From: Arcanobacterium_A bovis
GTDB lineage: Bacteria; Actinomycetota; Actinomycetes; Actinomycetales; Actinomycetaceae
Assembly: GCF_042655305.1 (NCBI RefSeq)
Contig: NZ_JBHSLR010000002.1
Length of the DNA stretch: 64,000 nt
Strand: one strand, 5' to 3'
The translations under genes were made by a program, and so were the position numbers. Under the pieces are notes generated by a model. The model did not search any database and had not been told where the DNA came from. It worked only from the letters and a program-made list of their open reading frames with translations. Shown piece by piece: positions 1 to 8,131 of the stretch (positions are counted from its first letter, which is position 1; each line of letters opens with the position of its first letter).

Positions 1-182
1 AATAACACCGACTTTCCATTACCATGCCAGTGAAAAGTCAGATCTTAAGCAACGCTTTTTGGCACTTAGCCCGCGAAAACAGCACCAGCAATTTGATTAA
101 ATCTAGTCAACGCGGCTCAGTGATACTTAAAATCATGCCGAACCAAGCTGTTTCCAAAGCCCAGCCAGGCCACCTAGTCGCT

Positions 183-217
183 CTGCTCAGCCCTGGTAGC
201 CCTCCTGCTCAGCCCTG
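183..217. repeat. 13-bp direct repeat across the rpmJ stop codon
   Basis: CTGCTCAGCCCTG occurs at 183-195 and again at 205-217. The second copy contains the rpmJ stop codon. Positions 1-182 hold no gene I can support; the short open frames there have no ribosome binding site or recognisable protein. Confidence 0.7.
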
Positions 218-331
218 ACGGCCTTTCATACGTGGATTTTGCTTGTTAATCACGTAAATGCGGCCACGGCGACGAACAACCTGTGCGCCTGGCTGATTGA
301 CCAGCGACTTTAACGATGCACGTACTTTCAT
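209..331 (-). CDS. rpmJ: 50S ribosomal protein L36, zinc-free type
   Basis: A 40-residue, strongly basic protein starting MKVRASLKSL and ending PRMKGRQG, the known pattern of the longer bacterial L36. It binds 23S rRNA in the large subunit. It has no cysteine at all, so it is the paralog that does not need zinc (the 37-38 residue form carries a C-C-C-H zinc site). Its ATG overlaps the stop of rpmE2 by one base (TGATG on the minus strand), so it is probably translated by coupling as the last gene of the unit. Too short for many gene finders but unambiguous. Confidence 0.95.
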   Translation of the reverse strand: MKVRASLKSLVNQPGAQVVRRRGRIYVINKQNPRMKGRQG

Positions 332-582
332 CAGCTGCCTTTCTTCCCGTAACGGCGCTGGAACTTCTCAACACGTCCAGCGGTGTCAACAATGCGGCCC
401 TTGCCCGTCCAGAATGGGTGGGATTCCGAAGAAACTTCCACGTCAATCACCGGATAGGTGTTGCCATCTTCCCACTCGATCGTACGGTCAGAGGTCGCCG
501 TTGAGCGGGTCAAAAACGCGAAATCTGCACTGCGATCACGGAAAACTACCGGATGGTAATCCGGATGAATATTAGGTTTCAT
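331..582 (-). CDS. rpmE2: 50S ribosomal protein L31 type B (zinc-free)
   Basis: 83 residues beginning MKPNIHPDYHPVVFRD, with the typical SHPFWTGK segment of L31 type B. No cysteine is present, unlike zinc-binding L31, so it can replace the zinc form under zinc shortage. It is the first gene of a two-gene unit with rpmJ. A Zur-like palindrome lies 20-34 bases upstream of the ATG, which fits the known Zur control of L31 type B in actinobacteria. The ribosome binding site is poor (AGAAAG). Function certain from family; regulation inferred. Confidence 0.96.
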   Translation of the reverse strand: MKPNIHPDYHPVVFRDRSADFAFLTRSTATSDRTIEWEDGNTYPVIDVEVSSESHPFWTGKGRIVDTAGRVEKFQRRYGKKGS

Positions 583-601
583 AATTTTTTCTTTCTACAC
601 C

Positions 602-616
602 GACAATTATTATCAA
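602..616 (-). promoter_or_regulatory. Zur-like operator upstream of rpmE2
   Basis: On the minus strand the sequence is TTGATAATAATTGTC: imperfect arms GATAAT and ATTGTC around one central base. It resembles the AT-rich palindrome reported for actinobacterial Zur, approximately TGATAATnATTATCA, with two differences. It is placed 20 bases before rpmE2. It overlaps the first unit of the tandem repeat at 607-706. Confidence 0.55.
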
Positions 617-706
617 CACAAGCTGTGTATTGCTTGCACAAGTTGTCTATCACCAGTACAAGCTGTCAGCCATCAGCCCGAACTGCCTATCACCAACACA
701 AGCCGT
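607..706. repeat. Five tandem 20-nt units between rpsN and rpmE2
   Basis: Five exactly phased 20-base units at 607-626, 627-646, 647-666, 667-686 and 687-706. Consensus is about nTATCAnCAnnACAAGCTGT. Units 1, 3 and 5 are closest to each other; unit 4 is the most diverged. The array fills most of the 147-base gap between the two ribosomal gene groups. Confidence 0.8.
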
Positions 707-729
707 TTTGACGACGTCGATGTGTTACC

Positions 730-1035
730 TCACCACGACGACTTGCGAATTCCTGGAAGCTCTCCACGCGAAGCCATCTCACGGAAACGCACGCGCGAGA
801 TTCCCGCCTTACGGAGGTAACCACGTGGACGCCCGTCCACCACATCGCGATTGCGCACGCGGGTAGGCGAAGCATCACGCGGCAGGCGGTGCAGCGCAGC
901 CATAGCAGCTTCGCGCTCTTCTTCGCTCAGGTGCGGATTCACACTTGCTACTTTGAGCTGCGCACGCTTTTCGGCGTAACGCTCTACCATCGCGATACGG
1001 CGCTTATTCTTCTCAATCTTTGAGCGTTTAGCCAT
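730..1035 (-). CDS. rpsN: 30S ribosomal protein S14, zinc-free long form
   Basis: 101 residues, MAKRSKIEKNKRR at the start and GELPGIRKSSW at the end, as in the long S14 of the small subunit. The short zinc form (61 residues, CxxC-CxxC) is replaced here by a cysteine-free protein. Its ATG overlaps the rpmG stop by one base (TAATG). It is the third gene of the rpmB-rpmG-rpsN unit. Confidence 0.97.
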   Translation of the reverse strand: MAKRSKIEKNKRRIAMVERYAEKRAQLKVASVNPHLSEEEREAAMAALHRLPRDASPTRVRNRDVVDGRPRGYLRKAGISRVRFREMASRGELPGIRKSSW

Positions 1036-1205
1036 TAGCGCGACTCCTTGAATTCAACGTGCTTACGAACCATTGGATCGTATTTGCGAAGCACCATGCG
1101 CTCTGGATTGTTGCGGCGGTTCTTGCGCGTCACGTAGGTGTATCCGGTGCCTGCGGTGGACACCAGCTTGATAATTGGTCGAATGTCTTTTGCTTTGGCA
1201 GCCAT
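1035..1205 (-). CDS. rpmG: 50S ribosomal protein L33, zinc-free
   Basis: 56 residues, starting MAAKAKDIRPIIKL and containing YTYVTRKNRRNNPERM, the L33 signature region. It has no cysteine, so it is the form lacking the zinc ribbon. Start ATG (1205) overlaps the rpmB stop TGA by one base, and its own stop overlaps the rpsN start, so the three genes are tightly coupled. Confidence 0.96.
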   Translation of the reverse strand: MAAKAKDIRPIIKLVSTAGTGYTYVTRKNRRNNPERMVLRKYDPMVRKHVEFKESR

Positions 1206-1441
1206 CAGAACTTCTCTCCTCGAGCGATCATTTCCGCCACTACCGATTCAATGCCACGCTTGTCGATGGTCTTGATGCCGGTTGTCGATACGGTGAGCTT
1301 GATTGTGCGTCCCAAGGATGGCACGAAGTACCGCTTTGTTTGCAGGTTCGGGTCCCAGCGACGTCGGGTTTTACGGTGGGAATGTGATACAGCATTCCCG
1401 AAGGAAGGCTTCTTCCCAGTAACTTGGCAATATGTAGTCAT
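1205..1441 (-). CDS. rpmB: 50S ribosomal protein L28
   Basis: 78 residues from the ATG at 1441: a start MTTYCQVTGKKPSFG, then HSHRKTRRRWDPN, the L28 signature. Only one cysteine remains where zinc-type L28 has CxxC, so this is the zinc-independent paralog. A longer frame from a GTG at 1450 is less likely. The hexamer TATAGT (minus strand, 1449-1454) ends seven bases before the ATG and no ribosome binding site is seen, so the mRNA may be leaderless. It heads the rpmB-rpmG-rpsN unit and is divergent from the CobW-like gene at 1494. Confidence 0.95.
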   Translation of the reverse strand: MTTYCQVTGKKPSFGNAVSHSHRKTRRRWDPNLQTKRYFVPSLGRTIKLTVSTTGIKTIDKRGIESVVAEMIARGEKF

Positions 1442-1493
1442 ACATGGCACTATATAGAACGACTCTCATTACTTGCAATTTGGAGTGACCAAA

Positions 1494-2573
1494 ATGACTC
1501 AGCATTCTCTCGGAATTATTTCGACGCTCGACGAAAGCATCCGCGACCTTACCGCGCTCATTTTCTCGGCCGACGGCGCTTCCATTTTCACCAGCGCTTT
1601 CACCGACGACGCCACCATCCGTTTCGCAAGTCTCTCACCTTTCGAGGATAGTGAGGTTCACGAGTTTCCGATCGACGGCGATTGCGCAACTTGCGCACTA
1701 CGCTCGGCTATCATCGAATTTACGCTGCGCCGCACGACATCAAGCTCCGAAACTTTACTCCTACTCCCACCAGGAGTAGAACTCATCCATCTTGTTCCTG
1801 GTCTAAGCGCCGAACTTGAATTAATCCCTGAAATACCTATCAAACTCATGGGCGTCACTCATATCATCGATTCGGCCACCGCCACCGACGACCTGCTCGG
1901 ACACCGCGAACTACACGAAGTAAATGCCAACCTTTTTGAAGGCGACGAGCGCTGCCTTGCCGAAGTACACATGATGAACCTGGGCTACGCCGATATTATC
2001 CTCACTGTTGGCCCTGATAATGGGCTCGGACAAGAATTGATCGAGCACCTGCGCCCACACGATGTGCTCCTCCTCAATGGCATCGACAAGCCACTTCTTG
2101 ACGAAATCCGCAAAATTGAGCACGATCCCGCCGACGGCGTCGATCGCATTCACCCAGCCACTACCCAAGCATGGGGCGGCCCCGATTCACACGGAACGTG
2201 GACGCTTGATCTCTATTCCGAAAACCCTTTCCATCCTGAGCGCCTGCGCGATATGGTGGCCGACCTCGCCGGCGAGAATGTTTGCGCACGCGGCTGTTTT
2301 TGGCTCCCCTCGCGTCCCGACCGTATCTGTTCGTGGGAAGCTATCGGCGGCGTCGTGAGTGTAGGCGACGCCGGAAAATGGTCTGAGCTGTACGTTACTG
2401 AGGACTCTGCGCCACTATCGCCACGCTGCCACCTGATCGTCACCGGCGTCGGAAACCCTGACGTGTGCGAAAAGATCGAAAAAGCTTTCCACGCGATTCT
2501 CATCGACAATCACGACGACGCTTACGCCTGGGTAGGTGCCGACGACGGATTGGGTGCTTGGTTCGGGGAGTAA
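1494..2573 (+). CDS. CobW/COG0523-like protein without GTPase site, Mrf-like
   Basis: 359 residues. The C-terminal third (NPFHPERL, then a RGCFWLPSRP segment and a conserved Trp/Gly stretch) is a CobW C-terminal domain. The N-terminal part follows the COG0523 fold pattern but lacks the P-loop GxxxxGKT and the NKxD motif, so GTP hydrolysis is unlikely. A cysteine pair C64-A-T-C67 stands where COG0523 proteins have their metal-binding CxCC. It is divergent from the cysteine-free ribosomal genes. In mycobacteria a CobW-like, zinc-sensing protein (Mrf, which recruits the ribosome hibernation factor) is tied to the same alternative ribosomal proteins; I infer a similar role. The start is ATG 1494 with GGAG eight bases upstream, rather than the in-frame TTG at 1473. 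Confidence 0.75.
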   Translation: MTQHSLGIISTLDESIRDLTALIFSADGASIFTSAFTDDATIRFASLSPFEDSEVHEFPIDGDCATCALRSAIIEFTLRRTTSSSETLLLLPPGVELIHLVPGLSAELELIPEIPIKLMGVTHIIDSATATDDLLGHRELHEVNANLFEGDERCLAEVHMMNLGYADIILTVGPDNGLGQELIEHLRPHDVLLLNGIDKPLLDEIRKIEHDPADGVDRIHPATTQAWGGPDSHGTWTLDLYSENPFHPERLRDMVADLAGENVCARGCFWLPSRPDRICSWEAIGGVVSVGDAGKWSELYVTEDSAPLSPRCHLIVTGVGNPDVCEKIEKAFHAILIDNHDDAYAWVGADDGLGAWFGE

Positions 2574-2657
2574 ACGCCCGTTCGGGACTAAGCTCCACCA
2601 AAACCCGCGGAGCATATCCGACGTCAATCCTGTATTCTGTGTACTACCTGCGCTCAT

Positions 2658-2676
2658 TTGTGAGCAGCGTTCACAA
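2658..2676. promoter_or_regulatory. Inverted repeat upstream of arsD
   Basis: TTGTGA and TCACAA are exact inverted arms separated by seven bases, 77 bases before the arsD start. It may be an operator for the arsDA unit. The regulator is not identifiable: no arsR gene is in the window. Confidence 0.4.
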
Positions 2677-2752
2677 CGCGGGAGCTCTAACGCGCTTGCG
2701 TCTACAAAGCGCAGCTGCTACTAGCAGTAACCAGATATTTTAAGGAGACGAC

Positions 2753-3181
2753 GTGGCCGTTATTCGTATCTATGAACCCGCTTTGTGCTGCAATACCGGC
2801 GTATGCGGCACCGATATCGACGAAGCTCTCGTAACCTTCACAGCAGATGTGAAAGCACTCGAAGCAAAAGGCGTGGATATTGCCCGAGCCAATCTCGCCA
2901 CTGATCCGATGAAATTTGGTGAAGATCCTGCAGTCATTGCTTTCATGCAATCAGTTGGATCTGAAGGTCTGCCGCTCACATTGGTAGATGGCGTAACTGT
3001 CGCTACCGGACGTTATCCAAGCCGCGCAGAGTTGTGTGAATGGGCAGGGTGTGCAGACTCGGCGGCCAATTCCGAATCACCGTGCTGTGCTGATACGCCC
3101 TCGGCACAGGCACTGCCACTCATACAGCCCACTTCCAAAGCCGGCGATACGTGCTGTGGAGGAGAATCTTGCTGCTCCTAA
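2753..3181 (+). CDS. arsD: ArsD arsenic metallochaperone
   Basis: 142 residues from a GTG start with AAGGAG six bases upstream. ArsD hands arsenite or antimonite to the ArsA ATPase. The three cysteines used for transfer are exactly where the family has them: C12, C13 and C18. Further vicinal pairs are C111-C112, C134-C135 and C140-C141. The thioredoxin-like fold region (IYEPALCC, GLPLTLVDG) is intact. The gene overlaps arsA by 13 bases. No pump gene (arsB or acr3) or arsR follows. Confidence 0.93.
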   Translation: MAVIRIYEPALCCNTGVCGTDIDEALVTFTADVKALEAKGVDIARANLATDPMKFGEDPAVIAFMQSVGSEGLPLTLVDGVTVATGRYPSRAELCEWAGCADSAANSESPCCADTPSAQALPLIQPTSKAGDTCCGGESCCS

Positions 3182-4998
3182 ACAAACCTCCACGCCACCT
3201 TTTCTTCACGGGAAAAGGTGGCGTTGGTAAGACTTCTATTGCCTGCGCAACCGCTGTTCACTTGGCAGATTCTGGCAAACGTGTGCTGCTCGTATCCACC
3301 GATCCTGCGAGCAATATCGGACACGCCTTAGAGACACAAATCGGTTCAACCCCTACTCCCATTCGCAGTGTGGCGAATCTTGACGCAATCGACATCAACC
3401 CACAAGTCGCTGCGCAAGCATATCGCGAGCGCATTTTGGCTCCAGTGCGCTCATTCCTCCCGCAGCGCGAAATTGATGCGATTACTGAACAGCTTTCTGG
3501 CTCTTGTACCACCGAAATTGCTTCATTTAACGAGTTCACTTCCTTGCTTGCGGGCGACGAAAGCACCGAGCAATACGATCACATTATTTTTGATACCGCC
3601 CCTACCGGACACACAATCCGCCTGCTCCAACTCCCAGGCGATTGGAGTAATTACCTTGATGTTGGAAAAGGTGATACATCATGCCTCGGTCCTATGAGCG
3701 GATTAGACAAGCATCGGTCAACATACCGGCAGGCACTGCAAGCTCTCAAAGACCCTCAACAGACCCGCATCGTGCTGGTAGCGCGTGCTCAACAGCCAAC
3801 TATTGATGAAGTAGAACGCACATTCCATGAGCTCAAAGCACTCGACATTGAGCCAAGTAATCTGATAATCAACGCTGTACTTCCAGATCCAAGCTGCGAT
3901 CCCGAATCACAAAACGATCCCCTGTACCGCGATATATTCCGCTCTGAACAGGGCGTTCTCAATTCCTTGCCCGACGTCTTAAACAAGCTGGACATGGATG
4001 TGCTTCCTCTCCAAGAACAGAATATGATCGGCGTCGATATGCTCCGCGAGCTGCTTGCACACGGGACTGCACCACATTGTGTGCCGCAAGAGGCCGTAAC
4101 AACTCTGCATGACGCCGCAACGTCACCTGAGGACGCAGCAATATCGCGTGACGACGGAACAACACCGCCGTCGAACCTTTCGCGATCAACCCTGTCGCAA
4201 TCACCTCAGCTTCAAGAATCACTAAGCACACTGATTGACGAGCTCGAGCCTAACCAACATGGCCTCGTGATTACGATGGGCAAAGGTGGGGTTGGCAAAA
4301 CCACTCTGGCGAGTGCAATAGCGCTGGCTCTGGCACAGCGTGGGCACGAAGTGCTTCTCTCAACCACCGATCCGGCAGCTCATATTGACGCCGCGGTGAG
4401 CTCTGACCTGCCAAATCTCAGCGTTCGCGCCATTGACCCACATGAAGCCACCGAGCGGTATCGCCGCGATGTTCTTGAAACTAAGGGTGCACACCTCGAC
4501 GCCGCCGGCAAAGCAGCGCTCGAAGAAGATCTCCGTAGCCCTTGTACCGAAGAAATTGCCGTTTTCAACGAGTTTTCCGACGTCGTCAAACTTGCCGAAA
4601 CACAGTTCGTGGTGCTCGATACTGCTCCTACCGGCCACACCTTGCTTCTCGTGGATGCCACCGGCTCCTATCATCGTGAGATAACGCGCCAAGCAGGAAA
4701 AACTACAGACTCGGAAGCCACAGCCCTCACGCGCCTTCAAAACCCTGACCTCACGAGGGTCATTATCGTCACGCTTCCCGAGCGCACACCTATCTTAGAA
4801 GCGCAGCAACTCGTGGAAGATTTGGCGCGGGCACAGATTTATCCGTGGGCGTGGGCAGTGAACAATTCGCTATCGGCAGCCAATCCACGCTCGCCGTTAC
4901 TCATGCAACGAGCCGAGGCAGAAACGCAGGCTATCGCAAGCGTTCAGGCGCAGTCCGAGCGTTGCGTAGTTATTTCTTCGCTTCAACCGACGGCGTAA
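3169..4998 (+). CDS. arsA: ArsA arsenite-stimulated ATPase
   Basis: About 609 residues, close to the 583 of the plasmid R773 protein. It has two homologous halves, each with a deviant Walker A (GKGGVGKTS near residue 15, GKGGVGKTT near 371) and the signature DTAPTGHT. Cysteines in SGSCTTE and RSPCTEE, plus one in TSCLGPM, match the metalloid-binding cysteines of the family. It drives an arsenite efflux channel that is not encoded nearby. I choose the TTG at 3169, four bases after GGAGGAG and inside the end of arsD; a GTG at 3151 in the same frame is the alternative. A linker rich in Thr/Ser/Asp lies around residues 310-350. The 3' end overlaps the convergent acyltransferase gene by 29 bases. 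Confidence 0.93.
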   Translation: MLLLNKPPRHLFFTGKGGVGKTSIACATAVHLADSGKRVLLVSTDPASNIGHALETQIGSTPTPIRSVANLDAIDINPQVAAQAYRERILAPVRSFLPQREIDAITEQLSGSCTTEIASFNEFTSLLAGDESTEQYDHIIFDTAPTGHTIRLLQLPGDWSNYLDVGKGDTSCLGPMSGLDKHRSTYRQALQALKDPQQTRIVLVARAQQPTIDEVERTFHELKALDIEPSNLIINAVLPDPSCDPESQNDPLYRDIFRSEQGVLNSLPDVLNKLDMDVLPLQEQNMIGVDMLRELLAHGTAPHCVPQEAVTTLHDAATSPEDAAISRDDGTTPPSNLSRSTLSQSPQLQESLSTLIDELEPNQHGLVITMGKGGVGKTTLASAIALALAQRGHEVLLSTTDPAAHIDAAVSSDLPNLSVRAIDPHEATERYRRDVLETKGAHLDAAGKAALEEDLRSPCTEEIAVFNEFSDVVKLAETQFVVLDTAPTGHTLLLVDATGSYHREITRQAGKTTDSEATALTRLQNPDLTRVIIVTLPERTPILEAQQLVEDLARAQIYPWAWAVNNSLSAANPRSPLLMQRAEAETQAIASVQAQSERCVVISSLQPTA

Positions 4999-6946
4999 GC
5001 TTCGATCCCTCGTTGAGAGCCTTCTCAACCTCAGCCACGAACAGCGGATTTCCATCCGGATTTGGGTGAGTGCGATCGCGGTAGACGGCGTCTGGGTTCT
5101 GTTCCACAATCGTGTACCAGTCAGCTATCGTCACTTGCTGAGGGTAACGCTCTTTAGCGCGAGCAATTGCCGCATTCGACTCTGGAATCCAGGTAGTACG
5201 GGCAGTCCCATGCCCCGTAATCAGCACAAGCACGCGATCCGGGCCAATTTCTTGCAACCAGCGATCAATGTCTGAATCGCGGATAGTACCGTTGTTAGCC
5301 ACACCAATCACTACATAGTGGCGCAGCGTATTATCTGCCAGATGTTGCTGAATTAGCGGAGAAATTGAATGTTGGGAACGGTTTTTCTCTCCGTCTACAA
5401 CGATACCGGGCCACTTATTCGCCATCACTGGATCCACCATGGCAATCACAGAGTCACCGAGCACCGTGATATGCTCGCCTGTCACAATTGCTTCGGCTTT
5501 AGTGACGGCGTCTTTATCCGGTTGAGCTGCTGCGCCACCTTGTTGACCGCCATTTTGTACCCCGCCTTGTTGAGCACCCTGCCCGTTTGCGCCATTCCCA
5601 TTCTGCTGCGAGGCTTGTTCACTCTTCTGGAACCCCGCTTCGACTTCCGATTCCACAGGCGCTGCTACCAAGGCGTATACAAAGAGGGAGGAACACAACA
5701 CCGCTGCAAAAAGCCGCATTGCTGCAAACCATTTCTTCGTCAGCACTGAGGAATCACCGTCGTTTGACTGGCGCATCGTCGAAACTTGAGTGCATAATAC
5801 ACCAAACCACTGCCGCAACGTGGCATTGATTCCGTTGTAGCGCATCGGATTTTCCACATACTTAAAGCTCAGAGCTGCAGCAGTGATCGAAACTCCGCCG
5901 ATAATGAGCGTGGTAAGCGCCGGGTGCACATCTGGAAATACCGTCTGCCAGATAACCACCACTGGCCAATGCCAAAGGTAAATACCGTACGAGCGCTCCC
6001 CAATCCATGTAAAAGGTCGTAAATCAAGAAAAGCACGCAAACGATACGCAACCGACCCCGCTTGCTGGTACCGCGCCGTCATCCCCAAGGAAATCAACGC
6101 AGTACACACCGCAACTATGAGCATCACCCATGGGTAAGTGATTGAGATATGCTCGTCTGCAAAAACGAAACAGGCAAATACTCCTACGAGACCCAAAACG
6201 CTGAGTATGCCCATAATTTGTGCAGGTACGTGTGGGCGTTGCTCATCGGACGGCTCAAGCACAGAGCCAGCCATAATCGCAATTGCTGCACCGATCATCA
6301 AGCCAAAGGCGTGCGAATCGGTACCCATGTATGCGCGCGTTACATCTGCGCCACCAGCCACTAAATACGCCATCAAGCCAAGCGAAGCAGCAGCTAGAAT
6401 CAGCGGCGAGGCAATCCGCAACGAACGATTGAGCCACCACAAACCCATCATAATAACGGGCCACAGGATATAAAATTGCTGCTCAACAGCAAGAGTCCAC
6501 ATATTCGTGAGAAGATTCGGAGAGCCTTGTTCAAAGTACTCCGAACCGGTAGCAATCGACACCCAGTTGTACGTGAACGTGAAAGCGCCCAGCACTTGAC
6601 TGCGTAGCTTCACAAGAATGTCAGTGTTGATAAGCGCCGCAATCGGAACAGTGACGAAAACTGCAGTGAATACAGCAGGGAAAAGTCGACGCCAACGCCG
6701 CATCCAAAATCGAGCAATCCGGATCGTTCCGTAATTTTCGAGGTCTTTTACGAGGAGAGAAGTAATAAGAAAACCAGAAAGAACGAAGAACACGTCCACG
6801 CCAAGAAAACCACCAGGCAAAATTGTTGCCCACGTATGGTAGACCAATACTGCGATACACGCTATTGCTCGCAGCCCGTCAAGGCCACCTAAACGAAAAG
6901 TTGGCGACGGTGAGATCGCGCTATTTTCAGGCTTCTGGATTTGCAT
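4970..6946 (-). CDS. Membrane O-acyltransferase with SGNH domain (OafA-type)
   Basis: 658 residues. The N-terminal ~370 residues form an acyltransferase-3 membrane domain: GLDGLRAIACIAVLVYHTW near the start, GVDVFFVLSGFLI, and about ten hydrophobic segments. The C-terminal part, after a Gln/Gly-rich linker around residues 440-475, is an extracytoplasmic SGNH-hydrolase-like domain with VLGDSV and a C-terminal RTHPNPDGN carrying the Asp/His pair. Such proteins O-acetylate cell-wall glycans or surface polysaccharides; the substrate here is unknown. I prefer ATG 6946 over the GTG at 6967. It stands alone and is convergent with arsA. The following 266-base gap to aroD shows nothing I can name. Confidence 0.88.
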   Translation of the reverse strand: MQIQKPENSAISPSPTFRLGGLDGLRAIACIAVLVYHTWATILPGGFLGVDVFFVLSGFLITSLLVKDLENYGTIRIARFWMRRWRRLFPAVFTAVFVTVPIAALINTDILVKLRSQVLGAFTFTYNWVSIATGSEYFEQGSPNLLTNMWTLAVEQQFYILWPVIMMGLWWLNRSLRIASPLILAAASLGLMAYLVAGGADVTRAYMGTDSHAFGLMIGAAIAIMAGSVLEPSDEQRPHVPAQIMGILSVLGLVGVFACFVFADEHISITYPWVMLIVAVCTALISLGMTARYQQAGSVAYRLRAFLDLRPFTWIGERSYGIYLWHWPVVVIWQTVFPDVHPALTTLIIGGVSITAAALSFKYVENPMRYNGINATLRQWFGVLCTQVSTMRQSNDGDSSVLTKKWFAAMRLFAAVLCSSLFVYALVAAPVESEVEAGFQKSEQASQQNGNGANGQGAQQGGVQNGGQQGGAAAQPDKDAVTKAEAIVTGEHITVLGDSVIAMVDPVMANKWPGIVVDGEKNRSQHSISPLIQQHLADNTLRHYVVIGVANNGTIRDSDIDRWLQEIGPDRVLVLITGHGTARTTWIPESNAAIARAKERYPQQVTIADWYTIVEQNPDAVYRDRTHPNPDGNPLFVAEVEKALNEGSKLTPSVEAKK

Positions 6947-7212
6947 GCTGCTCTTGTTTCCTCCCACCTTCTCAGTCTAAAACACTGAAATATTCTCTCA
7001 TCATTCTCTAAACGGATTGAGGAGCAACCTGCCTCATACCTGAGCATGATTACCTAGGTATTCTCTACACCTCTATCACTGCCTTGCACAGAGATTGCAA
7101 TCGAATTGTTATTTATACCCAATACGCGTGTCGCTTTCACTATTTACCCGCTGGCTAGAAACGGCAATCCAGCAGGCACGAATCGTCAATTGCCGCAGAT
7201 CTACCCTCGGCA

Positions 7213-7965
7213 CTATTGACTATCTGCCAGCGCCGCCCGCAGTTCTGCGATGCTCGGCTGGCCCGGTGCTGATCCTTCACCAACCGTTGCAAAGGTGGCG
7301 ATTGAGCCGTACTTCCACCCTTCGAGCCGCGAGCGCTTGCCCAACTCCCCCATCGACAGAGCGATAATCGGGCGGTCGTGCTCCCGCGACACCTTGCGTG
7401 CGGTGCACAGGAGGGCGTCGACATCGTCTTCACTGTTGGGAGTGACGGCGAGTTTCGGCACGGCACCGGGAAGCTCCAGCATCTCGTCGAATACCAGATA
7501 CATGACGTCGGGATGAGGAGTTTCGTTCCAGTCATGGTGCGAGAGCACCACCGTGTAGCCCAGCTCTTGGGCGCGCTCACACAGCGCAGGCGTTCCTTCA
7601 AATCGGAATTCCAGATCAATTCCAATTCGCTCCGCCGGAACTTGCAGGTAATTCAAGGTATCGAGCATCTCGGCGAGCAAAATCCGGTAGCGCCCATCAG
7701 AAAGCTTGACTTGGCCACCTTGCTCCATCGTGCGAATCGTGAGTAACAAAGGCACGGTAGTGCAGGCAAGAATCGGTTCAACAATCTCTCTGCCGAGCGA
7801 GGTAAAGGACAGATTGTGGTGTGCACCGATCATAAAATCGATCCGCCACTCAATCACATCCGCGCCAGCAGCTTGCGCCTCTTCCGCCTGCTCAATGAGC
7901 ATTTGCGTGGTGGTTCCAGTCAAAGGCACAATGACCGACGGCTTCTTCGATTCGTCAAATATCAT
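7213..7965 (-). CDS. aroD: 3-Dehydroquinate dehydratase, type I
   Basis: 250 residues. Type I dehydroquinase catalyses the third step of the shikimate pathway through a Schiff base. Visible motifs are VIEWRIDF near residue 37, LSHHDW with the general-base His, and PKLAVTP carrying the Schiff-base Lys. The end, EGSAPGQPS, is the typical substrate-loop region. ATG 7965 follows AGGTGG; the GTG three codons upstream is less likely. The adjacent gene upstream on the same strand (8132-9226) is an aromatic/histidinol-phosphate aminotransferase, which fits aromatic amino acid synthesis. Confidence 0.94.
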   Translation of the reverse strand: MIFDESKKPSVIVPLTGTTTQMLIEQAEEAQAAGADVIEWRIDFMIGAHHNLSFTSLGREIVEPILACTTVPLLLTIRTMEQGGQVKLSDGRYRILLAEMLDTLNYLQVPAERIGIDLEFRFEGTPALCERAQELGYTVVLSHHDWNETPHPDVMYLVFDEMLELPGAVPKLAVTPNSEDDVDALLCTARKVSREHDRPIIALSMGELGKRSRLEGWKYGSIATFATVGEGSAPGQPSIAELRAALADSQ

Positions 7966-8131
7966 TGCACCCACCTGTTTTCAGACCTTCTTCTCGTTTT
8001 CTTGGGGCGATTTCACAAACATCTCGATATATGTTCAGAAGTTGCCAAAATCGCACCAAATATCTCGCTACCGCACGCTCCATCTTAACAACCACCATCG
8101 ATAGTGTCTGCGTATTTCAGCTCTCGGGAAA

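Noticed and set aside
607..706. CRISPR array
   Set aside because: The units are contiguous 20-mers without spacers and no cas gene is present.
1455..1472. Second Zur box upstream of rpmB
   Set aside because: TGAGAGTCGTTCTAT matches the expected palindrome at only about 9 of 15 positions and its arms do not pair well.
2658..2676. CRP/GlxR binding site
   Set aside because: The half-sites TGTGA and TCACA are separated by seven bases, not six, so the classic site does not fit.
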